From: Odontesthes bonariensis
Taxonomy: Eukaryota > Chordata > Actinopteri > Atheriniformes > Atherinopsidae
Assembly: GCF_027942865.1 (NCBI RefSeq)
Contig: NC_134507.1
Span: 33,967,711 to 34,031,710, forward strand
Length of the DNA stretch: 64,000 nucleotides
Direction of reading: 5' to 3'
Each line of letters opens with the position of its first letter. Position 1 is the stretch's first letter. Shown here piece by piece: positions 23,084-33,999 of this stretch. Under the pieces are notes generated by a model. It had not been told where the DNA came from, made no database searches, and was given only the letters and a program-made list of their open reading frames with translations. Made by a program: the position numbers and the translations under genes.

Positions 23084-23200
23084 GTCAGCTGCAGCCTCAG
23101 ATGAGTTACAGCACAAATCTGCTCTCAACAGCAGTCACTAGATTGCTGTTTTGGACCAGTTTTATCTGAATTGTGTTGCTTCTGTTTTGTCTTGTTCAAC

Positions 23201-24134
23201 ATGTTGTTTAAGGTTTTCTTCAGGTGAGTCTTCATGTTTAATGGTTTAGGTTTTTGTTCTCCTATATACTAAAGTTTCTTTCTTTTCTTTTGAAATCCAA
23301 ACAGGATTTCCCGGCTTTGTGTCCTGCTCTTCAGCATTGGAACATGTTATCCCCCCCAGAAAAGCAAGTATATCAACATTTAGGTGCACTTTATATAAAG
23401 GCAGCCAACACGGGAAGTTGTTTAGTCTGGACATGCTCAACCCATGATGTTGGTAGGAATGAGAGGGAAGAGGGTCTGCAACTGTATTAATCATGCAGCA
23501 CCAAATCTTCCAATATATTAGACTTCAGGTTTAATGACCCACTTGAACTGCAGATACTCCTTTAGCTTTGTTTCTTGTTACTAAACATATTGGCAGTGTT
23601 ACAGAGGCTACTGAGAGCATGACTAACCATGCTGTCATACTTTGCCTTAACTAATTTCTGGGCTCAGGTCAAAACAGTGGATCCTCTGGCTCTGGTAGTA
23701 GCATGTCTGGGTCTGGCTACGGCAGCGTCTCCTCTGGGTCTGGCTACGGCAGCGTCTCCTCTGGGTCTGGCTACGGCAGCGGCGTCTCCTCTGGGTCTGG
23801 CTACGGCAGCAGCGGCTCCTCTGGGTCTGGCTACGGCAGCGGCTCCTCTGGGTCTAATGCTGGCTTTACTGCGCAGGACGCAGACTTTGCCCGTTTCCTT
23901 GCTGCCCTAATGAACTTGAAGATCGACCGTTCTTTCCCACAGTCTGCCTGGACCTCCGACCAGGTCCCTAAGGACACATCTGAGATGCGCGCTGTATACC
24001 CTTCATCCCACGTCGTCCAGTCCAGCAATGGCTACCAACGAGCCCGCGACTCCAGTTCGTACGCCAAATACTCCCAGGATGCCTTTGACCACTTTGATGC
24101 CAAGACTGGGTCTAAAGGGCAGAAGTTGTACTAA
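23201..24134 (+). CDS. Gene B: Gly/Ser/Tyr-repeat secreted protein, unknown function
   Basis: Exon 1 is 23201-23223 (MLFKVFFR, phase 2). Exon 2 is 23305-23367 and completes a signal peptide (ISRLCVLLFSIGTC). Exon 3 is 23668-24134. Exon 3 has five to six tandem GSGYGS-type repeats (23703-23855), then AQDADFARFLAALMNLKIDR, and a Tyr/Ser-rich basic tail ending GSKGQKLY. After the stop, a 3' UTR intron (24136-24204) and AATAAA at 24260 mirror genes A1 and C. Oddity: exon 2 ends in phase 2 while exon 3 needs phase 1. A run of seven C at 23351-23357 is the likely cause; six C would give the phase-1 junction used in A1 and C. It is either an assembly error or a real frameshift. Confidence 0.65.
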
Positions 24135-24269
24135 GGTAAAGCTGGACTAGTGTCTGAAGTATTGAGACTCCTGTATCAATACTGACCCCTTCTGTTTTCT
24201 GCAGGTGACTCTCATGGACACTTCCATGGAGATTCCAACATGTGGCTGAGCTCTGGCAAAATAAACTTG

Positions 24270-25050
24270 ACCAATAATACGTGGTCTGTGTATTGAATAC
24301 TTGATCTCAAGGTTTGTTTTCACTTCATAGAAGATTGGAGTCTTCACCACACCCACTGAGGCTGACTCTGCTTTTGAAGGGCAAACTGAATACTTCTGCT
24401 TTAAATTCTACCACTACATGTTTCCTTCTCCTCATGGTTGAATTGCATTACACAAACCCAGACCAAAATAACTTGATGAAGCTCAATACAGTGGCCCTGC
24501 TTGCCCTTGCACAATGACGGTGCCTCAGTTAAATCTGCACTCGCTGGCCTTTTCCAAGCTTTAATTGCATGTGACTCATTAGCCTATGCTACGTAGCTTT
24601 GCCCCTCCTCTGCTTGGTGTCTTCTGTGTGCATCAACAGAGCCATACATCCCTCTTAACCAACTTTGTCTCGACTTGCCTTCTGTGTGTGAGGCCACTGC
24701 TTCATACAGACTCGGTCCTTAACGTGGCATTGCACATCTTCCCATGTTGGTTTTCATCCTACACATGACTTGAATATCTCCTCTGCTTTTGTTTTCCTGA
24801 TTCTACCACATGTGGAAGATGCATTTTCGAATTCCATCGAGCGCAAAGCTACATGATCAATTTCCAAAATATCTTCTAACTTAGTTTCAGATCACTTTCA
24901 AAGTACTCTCCCACACTAGGCTCTGATACGGCTCTCTAGAAAAGGTCTCCAAACAGTTCTAGCAGAGTCCCAGTGAATGGAAGTGTGGACTGGAGAGCTG
25001 TCCAGGGTGTACCCTGACTCTCTTTCAATTGGCAGCAGGGATAGGCTAAA
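24270..25050. other. No recognised gene
   Basis: A stretch near 24970-25040 ('gtccagggtgtaccctgact') is a worn remnant of the teleost repeat seen at 50.65 kb. Nothing else stands out. Confidence 0.45.
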
Positions 25051-25051
25051 G

Positions 25052-26180
25052 CAGAGCTACTCATTATGCGGCTCCTCAACCTTTAATTGGCGGCTCGCAC
25101 TCGCATAGTAGCTTATAACAATATGGTAACAATAACAAATTTTTCCAAATAACTTACGGCGAATACTGCACAGTACTAAGAATTAATTAAGGCTTAAAGG
25201 TTGGGTAGGGGTTCTTTTTCTGGAGCATTTTTTACATATTGCTTGAAATACTCTTCACACCCCCATTGCAACCAATTAATTAAAAGTTTTGACAAAAATG
25301 GAAAGTTTTAGTGGCCTCTAGAACGAACAATCCAGGAAAAACACTATCCAATCATACTGAACGGACTGTTAACGATGATTGGATTCTGATGCGTCTATCA
25401 AACCGCAATCTGCTCCTCCCTCCCCCTCCTTCCCCCTGTGCGCGTACCCTTCTTCGTGAACGAATTACGCGTCCAGAAGCTTGGCAGGAAGCTAAACAAG
25501 AGCCAGCTTGGCTAGCACCTAGCATTATTAAACGTATAGTTAGCATATACTAAAGTATATATAAAGTTAGCAAAAGTTAGCCAAACCAATCGATGCTTGC
25601 TGTTAGAACAGCGCTCGTGCACCTTCGTGCTCGTGCGCGTTCATGTACTCTAAAGGCGTGACTTCGGGGGGAAGTCTGAAGAAAGGGGTTGGGACTTTTG
25701 ACCTGTGTATTTTCAAAATCCAGGATCTCCTACCCTACCTTTAATGGTGTTTCCTAAAGGGGGCTCAGTAAACCTGGCAACGCAGCCCGCTTAAACCACC
25801 GTCACACTTGACCGCAGTGCACGCTAGCTCCTTTAGCCAGCGCGAGATGCAGGCACAATGGGTCGGTTTTTAAATTAAAAAAAGGACAAAAACCATGCTC
25901 ATCTTGAATGTCTCACTATGATTACAACAAACTACAAATACAACATGAAGAAAGTCAAGGACATGCATGCCGGCCTCCAGTATTGAGTATTAAGTATTCC
26001 AGTATTAAGGTAAATGTGGTCTTAATTGAAAATGTATTGGCTGCGTTTCTTTTTTTGTGGGAGGTTTTATATGTAGCAATGCATATTTGCAAAAGGGGAC
26101 TTAGTATGTTGTCATAAAAGTGGCTCTTCCCTTGATTTTGCTCTGCCAATGTGGCTCTTGTGAAAAAAATACTATCACTG
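25052..26180. mobile_element. Decayed hAT-like element with nested MITE
   Basis: The ends contain GCGGCTC and GTGGCTCTT motifs, as in a common teleost hAT group ('aatgtggctcttgtgaaa' near 26147). No transposase is left. The TTAA MITE at 25198-25740 sits inside it. Boundaries are approximate. Confidence 0.35.
25198..25740. mobile_element. TTAA-type MITE
   Basis: The ends AGGTTGGGTAGGGG and CTCCTACCCTACCT are inverted repeats. TTAA flanks both sides (25194-25197 and 25741-25744). No coding capacity. Confidence 0.85.
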
Positions 26181-26244
26181 GGCTGAAAGCTTCCACTACC
26201 CTAAACTGGATACACTGAGTAAAGTAAATGGATGGTAAGATAGT

Positions 26245-26630
26245 TCTACAGTGAGGAACCTTGGAGTTATTTTTGACCAGAATTAATCATTCAATGCACA
26301 TATAAAACAGGTTTCTAGGACTGCCTTCTTTCACCTTCATAATATTGTTAAAATCAGGAACGTCCTGTCTCAGTGATGCAGTAAAACTGCTCCATGCATC
26401 TGTTACTTCAGGATTTGACTACTGTAATTCTTTATTATTGCACTTTCACACATATTCTCTGAAAAGCCTCCAGGTGATCCAAAATGCTGCAGCCAGAGTT
26501 CAGATGAGATCTAACAGGAGAGATCATTTTTCTCCAGTTTTAGCTTGATTGGCTCCCTGTTAAATTCAGAATAAAATTTAAGATTCTTCTCACATAAAGC
26601 TCTGAAGACTTCAGACAGCCAAATCATGCT
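26245..26630 (+). mobile_element. L2-type LINE fragment (end of ORF2)
   Basis: It encodes RNLGVIFDQN, then a short disrupted part, then SVTSGFDYCNSLLLHF and QVIQNAAARV, all typical of the region after the reverse transcriptase in L2/Maui LINEs (compare VSSRLDCCNGLL and QYIQNAAARV in the 46.6-kb LINE). Confidence 0.85.
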
Positions 26631-26639
26631 CTAAAAGCA

Positions 26640-27400
26640 CAGGCGGGAAAAACAAAAAGTTATTTTTCCATATATGTCCAATTTAAGATTTTCTCTGAGC
26701 ATCTCAGGGATTTGCAGGGCTTGTGACTTTATAGAGCATTTTTCAAGCAAAATGTAACTCAATGTTTGATATAGCAATTAAAAAGGACAAACATGGAATG
26801 AAACAAAATACAAGGATTGTAAAATGACCAAACTAATAAAAGCATTTGCAGAAAACAGTAAAATATTAACTCAGCAATAAAAACAAACCGTGTACAAGAC
26901 ATGAAAAGAGCACATTAAAACAAGGCCAATGGGCCAATCGAGGAATCTATGGAGGCTTAAAATTCAAAAGATAGTTTTTATATTTTCATAGACAAACCAG
27001 TCTTCAAATCAACTTTATTTTTCTTAAATGGCATCAGCAACACATACTCTCGTTTAGAGTTTCTCCAACATCTTTCCTGGACCACTTATGAGCAAAAACT
27101 GCTGGATAGAAATTTGAAAGCTAGATGAGGAGCTGGGTACTGGGAGAGCACCATTAGTTCTACCAATACTTTGCTCAGTGAGTTAGAGCAGAATAGCAAA
27201 TGAAAGATTTCACGTTTACTCAGTAAACCATGTACACTTCCAACTGTACAAGGACTGGATAAAGCTTACCCAGGATACCAACTAGGAAATCTGACTTCCC
27301 ATCTAGAAGTTGTAAATTCAGAGGATGCAACATCAATAGGCATGTTCTGGCACAACTGCAGAAGCTGCCATTACAGAGTGGAAAGGCAACAAGTTGCCTA
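26640..27400. other. No recognised gene
   Basis: AT-rich, no features I can support. Confidence 0.45.
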
Positions 27401-27404
27401 TTAA

Positions 27405-27846
27405 AGCTATGGTTGGTAATCCTGTTCAGAAACACATTTTGTAATACTGGGTGAAATGGTCCGTCAATCCTGAGAGAAATCTATACAAGATGTATTTAGA
27501 AAAAGGGACGAAAATAATCAGACCTCTGTGGCAGCTGCAGGACTGAGAAAAAGCTGACCAATCCGAGATCAGCACCCCGCTGATTGGGGCGCTACAAAAA
27601 ACCAATCAGATGCCTCTGCGCTTTCTGCCTACGCCCCCCTCTGTCGGCTCCCTCATCCGCGCGAGTGGGACATGTCGGCAGAGTCCCAGCGTCAGATGCG
27701 CGTTCAAGTTTGTGGGGGCGTGGCTTTGGATGAAGCACTGACGGAATGGGGAGGGGGGGTGGAGCTTAGAGGAGGGGCCACTTTCGAATCTTGCGAGCTC
27801 TCTTGCTAGCTCTCTTGCTAGCTCACTAGGATTACCTACCATAGCT
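27405..27846. mobile_element. TTAA-type MITE
   Basis: AGCTATGGTTGGTAATCC at the left is mirrored by GGATTACCTACCATAGCT at the right, with TTAA on both flanks (27401-27404 and 27847-27850). The interior is GC-rich and non-coding. Confidence 0.85.
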
Positions 27847-27850
27847 TTAA

Positions 27851-28500
27851 AGCACAATAGTAGAGTGGTACAGGGTAGGGTTGTCAAAGAATATTCTAAA
27901 TTCAAATAGGTTTTAAAAACAGACAAAGTTGAAAATTAATATTCAAATGTGGAAAAACATCTGTGCAGCCGCTGTCTGCCTTGAGTCGGCACACTGCATG
28001 ACGGGGTCAGGGACAGGTCACAGGAGTCACACTGTCTGGCACAGCGTCACTGCTGAAAGTTGACTTATGTAAAGATGGCAGAAAGTTCAGGGCCCAACTC
28101 GACTGCAGGCGCAAAGAAAGTGATTTTAACCCCCAAAAATGTGAAAAGTTCTTTCTGGAAATACTTCTGAATTTGGTCTGTTGACAGAAATTGTGGAGCC
28201 TCGAGACAAAGTTGTATGGAAGCTACGGTTAGCTTATCATTCGACCACCAGCATGAGGATATTGAAAATGTGCACCCAAATGAACATGGTATAATATTAA
28301 ACTCTAATACATTGTCAAATATGTTTAAACTACCTATACAAGTAGTCATGTCTTGTAGTTTGTCAGGCTATTGACACAATGCTGTTGTCGCCTGGCTGAT
28401 TGAAAGCCCCCAGATGCGTATATGCGTCAGAAATGATGCGCAAATACAGATGTTTATTTTTTAGAGGGAATATTTGAACATAAGCAATTTTGACAGTCCT
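27851..28500. other. No recognised gene
   Basis: Nothing identified. Confidence 0.45.
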
Positions 28501-28504
28501 AGTA

Positions 28505-29167
28505 CAGTGGAAACCGCTTATAGTGGTCACGGATATAGTAATCAACCGCTTACATAGATCAAAAGGCTTGGGACAGAATCGTTTCAATGCAAATGCTGTT
28601 TAAATAATTTGTTTATAGTAATCAAGAAATCCGCTTATGTTCATTTTTGGCCATTTTATGAATGTAAACATGTGCAAAAATCATTTTAAAACTACGTGTA
28701 GCTATTTTATTTTTTACTCCCTTGATTCCTTTCTGGACGTCTGCTTCTGCCTCGTTAGCTAACGTAACGAGTTGACACCGGGCGCACGAATCATGGCTGG
28801 AAAAAGGAAGTAATTTTCTCTGAATGAAAAACGTAGTCTCAAGGCGTATGACAAATTACCAAAAACGAGCCAACGAGATGCTGCGGCAAAGCCTCAGGTG
28901 CTTTTCCCGGGCGCCGTCGTTAGCATTCATGACGGTCTCTCGTTGCTTAATTAGACTACACAAGGTAGCCTGAGGAATGCCAAGCGTCGCCGCAGCATCT
29001 CGGCTTGCTGCCCAGTGTCAACTCGTTACGTTAGCTAACGAGGCAGAAGCAGACGTCCAGAAAGGAATCAAGGGAGTAAAAAAAAAAAAAAAAATTCGGT
29101 TTTAGTCAACTGCTTATTGTGTTCAAATTGGCTCTGGACCAACGTGATCACTAAGCAGTTTCCACTG
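28505..29167 (+). mobile_element. Pogo/Tigger-like element folded by a 64-bp inverted repeat
   Basis: The ends CAGTGGAAACCGCTTAT and AAGCAGTTTCCACTG are inverted repeats flanked by TA (28503-28504 and 29168-29169), the target of the Tc1/mariner-pogo superfamily. At 28794 a frame starts MAGKRK and, after a stop, continues FSLNEKRSLKAYDKLPKTSQ, the CENP-B/pogo type DNA-binding start. The matching segment, ending with the Ala-rich RDAAA helix, also appears on the opposite strand. Bases 28715-28778 are a perfect inverted repeat of 29015-29078. Confidence 0.85.
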
Positions 29168-29169
29168 TA

Positions 29170-29740
29170 TATGGATACCCAGAGACAATAGAAATCATGT
29201 TCATTATCCACTGGCTTGCGATTACTTTAGCATTCCATCTGCAGGGAATGGGGGAAAAACCCAGACAAGGTCATATGAGAAGACTGCTGAAGACATAGCA
29301 CTGGCTTAACTGCAGAAGAATATAAGAGTATCCAGCCAAGTATTTCAAAAACAATGTTTGGCAAGCCTTCAGGTTGGCTACCGTGCACTCAGCAATCTTT
29401 GCCCGGAGTTACGTGGTGGATCAAAGTTGTACCAATTTGAAGCATGCACTGCATAGAAGGGGTTGTGTCTAGCTGCCATGTACAGGTGTAGAGAAATGGC
29501 TGTAAAGAATGCTGTAGCTGATCGCTATAGTCAATTGAGCAAAGGGTGCAACTATTTAACACCTTCATAGCAATTCCTCTCAAGATGCAGAGCTTTGAGA
29601 AGCCATGTTTGAAACCAAAAGCAGAACGTCCCAGTCAAATATGACAGGTGATGCCTGCCATTTGCCTTGAACCCAGATGGTGTACACAGGACATTGTTTC
29701 CCTTAGTCAATCATCCTGAAGAGAGATCATTTCATGAGAT
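29170..29740. other. No recognised gene; downstream of gene C
   Basis: No repeat or exon recognised. Confidence 0.45.
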
Positions 29741-29883
29741 TTTATTCAAAGACTAAAAAGAATCTTATGCCCTTGGATTGAGCTTTCCAATCTGAAACAG
29801 AACCAGATTAGTTAGAGCATTGAGATTAAGACATCCTTTGCAGGTACCACTCTCAACATACCCTCTGCACATCATGTTCAGCT

Positions 29884-31253
29884 CTAGCGGGCACTTGGGA
29901 AGAACTTTTTCTGCTGCCCAGAACCATGGCTGTCAGTAATATGCTCCTTCAAGTAGTGGACATCCTGAAAGTAGTCTTTGCCCTTCTCATGCTGCTGGCT
30001 GAAGGTGCTGTAGGTTCCAGAGGGGTACAAGCCGTACAAAAGCCTGTAGTCAAAGTTAGGAGATCCACCCACACCAAAGCGTGGCACCAGTACGGTTGCG
30101 GATCCCGGTCCAGACCCTTGGCGATTATCCGGGTAGCCGAATTCCTCCGTCTGCTGCTGGTAATTCCCGAGTTCAGCTTCCTTCGTGACACTGGAGGTCT
30201 CCCCTGACTGGAGGACAGGGCCAGGTGGTGACAGAGGGGCTGCAGGGAGAACGTCAGTGAGGCTGAGGGCTTGGGCTGACGCATCCTCAAAGACTGAGGG
30301 AGCAATAGCCCACTGGGTTTCTGTGTGGAGACATTTCACAATTAGTCCTTTTCACAGCAAAAGCTCTGATAGCACAGAGTCTTGACATCGAAACACGGCA
30401 GGTTTCTGCTTCATAATAGAGCTCGGCAAGATTGAAAACACCTTTAGGCTTCCAAACATATTTTTGGCCATCTATACTCCAAGCAGAAGATTTACCTTGT
30501 GGTCCAGGTTGGGCAGCTCCAGGTTGCAGAGCGCCAGCGTCAGATCCTACGTCAACAGGCACATAAGTGACAGTAGAGTATCCTGTTGCAGGCAGGCCAG
30601 AGCTCAAGCTGCTCAATGCTGGACCCGTCTGAACAGCCTGTGGGACACCAGAAGCTTGCACAGCCATTTGCACGGGCACAACGGAGCCAGAGCTGCTGAA
30701 TCTTGGGTCTGCCTGAAGAGCACCTTGGACAAGGCCAGGAGCTTGGACAAAACCGGGAGCTTGGACAAAACCGGGAGCTTGGACAACCAGTTGCGTTGGC
30801 ACAAGTGAGCCATAGCTGCTGAGTCTTGGGTCTGCCTGAAGAACAGGTTGACTTACACCAGAGACCAGCACAGGTGTCGCCATATAAGTGTTACTGGAAG
30901 CAGTGTTGGGCACGGTCACCGGGCGGCCAGCGGCTGCTCCCTGGTAAGAGCCAAAATGACCTGCAGCTCTTGTGCCGCTGCTGCTCTGGCCTGCTGATTT
31001 TGAACCTGGGTGTATGAGAACAAGTTTAGCAGAAGCTGATTCAAGCAAGCATGTAATGTTTTACCACAACAGATGATAGCACACCTTTAGTGGGAAAACC
31101 CCATGTAGCAGCAGTCAACAAGGCAAAGAGGGAAACCCTGAAATTATGTACAACAAAGAGTAAGAATGCAGTATTAACTAATGTTTCCAATCAATCAAAA
31201 ACTGTAAAAGGCAGCTTGTGCTTATACCTCAGGAAGAACCCAGCAGCTGTCAT
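29884..31253 (-). CDS. Gene C: 359-residue secreted protein, unknown function
   Basis: Spliced minus-strand model: 31253-31228 | 31137-31085 | 31005-30442 | 30320-29884, all GT-AG, intron phases 2, 1, 1. Exons 1-2 give a signal peptide, MTAAGFFLRVSLFALLTAA. The mature chain is Gln/Pro/Ala/Gly/Val-rich, with QAPGFV repeated three times and a longer LQADPR(L/F)SS(Y/S)GS repeat twice, then a Tyr-rich region (YVWKPK, FDYRLLYGLYPSGTY) and a charged C-terminus ending QQKKFFPSAR. The mature protein appears nearly or wholly Cys-free with no known domain. A 3' UTR intron (29861-29792) and a minus-strand AATAAA at 29741-29746 follow. It shares the exon plan with A1 and B but points the opposite way. 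Confidence 0.8.
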
Positions 31254-31292
31254 GGTGAAAACAAGCTATGAGAGGAAACAGCAAGGTGAAGG

Positions 31293-31300
31293 TTTATAAA
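31293..31300 (-). promoter_or_regulatory. TATA-like box of gene C
   Basis: TTTATAAA about 40 bp upstream of the gene C start codon. It would place the transcription start close to the ATG, leaving a very short 5' UTR. Confidence 0.4.
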
Positions 31301-31309
31301 TAATGCCAC

Positions 31310-31655
31310 AGAGCAGCCCAGACCAATCAAAGCTTAACGAGCTAACAACAGACAGCTGCTTGTGAGGGACTATCAGGACAGGTGGACGCTGGAGGCTCAT
31401 CTGGTTGGTCTGGTATCAGCCTCATTGTCTCCTCTCACCTCCACCCTCCTGTCTGTGCTAAAGGAACTTAGTCACTGCCAAATATTTTACTGCCGTAAAA
31501 TAGCTCTACCCAAATTGTCGTAATTCTCAGATTTTCTATTTCAGTTAAACGTAGAAGCTGGAAATAACATCCTAGATGTTGAGTTTTCACACCGACCCAC
31601 TGACACATTTAACAAGTTAACTGAGGCCTGTAGGGTCTGAGATGTAGCTCTTATT
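31310..31655. other. No recognised gene; region upstream of gene C
   Basis: No recognised element. Confidence 0.4.
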
Positions 31656-31660
31656 GGTCC

Positions 31661-31790
31661 TTTAAAGGAGACATGTTTTGCCCTTTTTGGTACAATTTCC
31701 CGAGGTCTTACTGAAATGTATGAGACAGGTCAGGAGCTCCTGGTCTTATTGGCCAAGTTTTTCCCCCAAAAGTGTATTTTATTTCCTAAA
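31661..31790 (+). repeat. Fragment of a teleost MITE (TTTAAAGGAGACAT family)
   Basis: It begins TTTAAAGGAGACATGTTTTG, as does the better fragment at 38905. It is truncated. Confidence 0.45.
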
Positions 31791-32080
31791 CATGATGTTT
31801 TTCTAACTTTAACCCAGTACTTTTAATGTTTTACACCTTTCGACCAAGTAGTTTTGGAAAAAAAGGTGAAAAACGAATGAAGGAAACAACGGTCTCACAG
31901 CAGTTCAAAGACTGGTGTCAAACACAAGTCCCGTGTTTAGGAGATGGTTGACTATCCTCTGCATCCTTTTTAATCTCCTGACTTGGTCAGTGTTACTTGT
32001 TGATAATCCCGCGGCGCAGGATGATGTTTCCTGTTAGTTTTGGCAGAACTGGTGCTTAGCTGCTGGCACAGAGGAATAAC
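31791..32080. other. No recognised gene
   Basis: Nothing identified. Confidence 0.4.
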
Positions 32081-32560
32081 TGGCCCAGCAAAGAGCCTCC
32101 AACAAATAACCAACCGGATGATCCAGAGCTTCCTGCAGCTAAACAAAGAGAAAACAGAGGTCATTGTCAGCTGTTAAAAATCTGAGCTCAGCTTCAGGCT
32201 GTGATGTTAAAAACCACAAACCAAGCAGGAATCTGGCTGTTATTATGGACTCAGAGCTGAACTTCAGCAGCCAGATCAGGTCAGTTAGGAAGTCAGCCGA
32301 CTATCACCCGGAGAATATTTCCAGGATTAAAGAACTTCCTTCCCTGGTTACCTGTCAGATTTTATTACTCATTTTAAAAGCTTTGAATAGTTGGACGGTT
32401 GCCTCTGTCTATGATCTGTGAACTCCTTACTCCCCTGATTGCTGCTCACACGGCCCACTGTTTAATATAACTGACCTGTTCATTAGATGGAAATGAATCC
32501 CTGCATACTCCTAAAAATCACTTTATTTTCAGGCTTTTTCTTCAAATTAAAACCCAACTT
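32080..32560 (+). mobile_element. L2-type LINE fragment
   Basis: It encodes IQSFLQLNKEKTEVIV, then a disrupted part, then RNLAVIMDSELNFSSQI and ENISRIKELPS. These match the post-YADD region of L2-type ORF2 (LQLNSDKTEIIV and RNLGVILDSDLNF in the 46.6-kb LINE). Truncated on both sides. Confidence 0.85.
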
Positions 32561-32657
32561 TCATAATTACTCGGGACTCTTTGTAAAATGCAAATAAAAC
32601 CAGAAAGATATGATCTTAGAACTATTAAAAAGTTTTATCTAATTAGAAATACTGCCA

Positions 32658-33262
32658 GGTCAATTCAATTCAATTCAATTCAATTCAATTCAATTCAATT
32701 CATTTTTATTTATATAGCGCCAAATACAACAAATGTCATCTCAAGGCACTTAGATAGTAAGTCCAATTCAAGCCAATTGGAATTCAATTAATTGTAATCA
32801 TAATTATTCATAAAATAATCCAATTCGTTCATATAGAGCCAATTCAAAAACAATTTCCTAGCTAAGGAAACCAACAGATTGCACTGAAAACTTTTTCTTT
32901 TTCGGTCCAATCTCCCGTCCTGAGCGTGCCTGAGGCGACTGTGGAGAGAAACGACTCCCTTTTAACAGGAAGAAACCTCTGGCAGAACCAGAGCCAGGAA
33001 GGATGGCCATCCGCCTCGACCAGCTGGGGTTTGAGAAGACAGAAGGGGGGGAGGGGGGGTTCTATGGCAGTTCTGTGCCATCTGTTGGTTTCCTTAGCGA
33101 GGAAATAGTTTTTCAATTGCTCTGTATGAATGAATTGGATTCATTCTGAATTGAATTCATTGGATTATAATTACAATGAATTAAACTCCAATTGGCCTGA
33201 ATTGGACTTTATTACTGAAGTGCCCTGAGATGACATTTGTTGTAATTGTAATAGTTTATTTT
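32658..33262. mobile_element. Foldback-like repeat with (AATTC)n head
   Basis: A run of CAATT pentamers (32658-32702) precedes a block with ACAACAAATGTCATCTC at about 32728. Its reverse complement returns near 33223-33245 (GAGATGACATTTGTTGT). Further inner blocks (CCAATTCAAGCCAATTGGA and AACCAACAGAT) are mirrored too, so about 180 bp on each side are imperfect inverted repeats. The centre carries the conserved 'aaccagagccaggaagg' block. A partial copy lies at 53.95-54.10 kb. Confidence 0.7.
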
Positions 33263-33269
33263 GGCAACA

Positions 33270-33505
33270 TTTTAAACAAACTGACATTATTCTGTCTTGG
33301 AAAACACTGCTGGTGGAAAACATGATACTGGCTGCTGAAAAACTGGCAGAAGTGGACCTTCCAACGTGACAGTGACAGGAAGTAATCAGCTGAAGTCGTC
33401 CAGAGATTAACAGAGAACACAAATCAACATTCTGGAATCCGGACTTCAGTTCCATCCAGAATCTGTGGTTGGAACCACAGACCAGAAGAGACAGAACAGA
33501 AGCCT
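33270..33505. other. No recognised gene
   Basis: Nothing identified. Confidence 0.4.
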
Positions 33506-33513
33506 TCACAAAG

Positions 33514-33544
33514 TTGTGATGTCATCACTGTGGTGACATCACAA
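33514..33544. promoter_or_regulatory. CRE-like palindrome
   Basis: The perfect 11-bp arms TTGTGATGTCA and TGACATCACAA are separated by 9 bp. Each arm holds a variant of the cAMP-response/ATF site, and a third TGACATCACAA follows at about 33568. A weak TATA (GTTTATACAG) lies at about 33579 and an ATG at 33693. It could be a promoter, but no gene is confirmed downstream. Confidence 0.3.
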
Positions 33545-33692
33545 TTGATTTCTCTCTGATCTTGTTTGACATCACAAAGTTTATACAGGCCAGACATTTT
33601 CACTGCTTTTTCACAGTTGGTCAGGAGTTTATCTGAAGAAACACGTCCCGTGTTCAACCAAGAAATCATCTCCTCCACTTCAGTGGGGTGAC

Positions 33693-33872
33693 ATGGCAGA
33701 CGACGATTTGCCCGAGGGTTTCTACACGTGTCCCATTACTTTTGGCAGTAAGGAAAGTTATGAGGAACCCACCAGCTGTTGGAAAAAGAACAATCCCAGG
33801 TCTCTGCTGCAGCTGGGACTCCTCACTCAGAGGATGTCCAGCTCCTGCAGGATCATCTCCAGGTCTCCGTAG
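33693..33872 (+). CDS. Hypothetical 59-codon ORF
   Basis: It reads MADDDLPEGFYTCPITFGSK and continues to a stop at 33870. An alternative overlapping frame (from 33779) is also open to 33967. Neither matches a family I know. It is listed because it follows the CRE/TATA cluster at the expected distance. Confidence 0.15.
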   Translation: MADDDLPEGFYTCPITFGSKESYEEPTSCWKKNNPRSLLQLGLLTQRMSSSCRIISRSP

Positions 33873-33999
33873 TTCCTCGCGTCAAGTGGAAGTTTCCAGT
33901 TTCACAAACCGAGGGGATTCCCTCTAACGCCTCTGCTGCCGACCGAGATTATGGATCAGAGAAATGACAGAACTCTTACCCACAGAAGAATGACTAGAT

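Noticed and set aside
23629-23910. Leu/Ala-rich ORF over the gene B repeats
   Set aside because: It is the alternative frame of the GSGYGS repeats; the chosen frame continues as a non-repetitive protein and has the family's 3' structure.
18347-31253. Genes A1, B and C as members of the SCPP (enamel/bone matrix) family
   Set aside because: They are secreted, low-complexity and clustered like SCPP genes, but SCPP introns are phase 0 while these are phases 2 and 1, and I see no SxE phosphorylation-site clusters.
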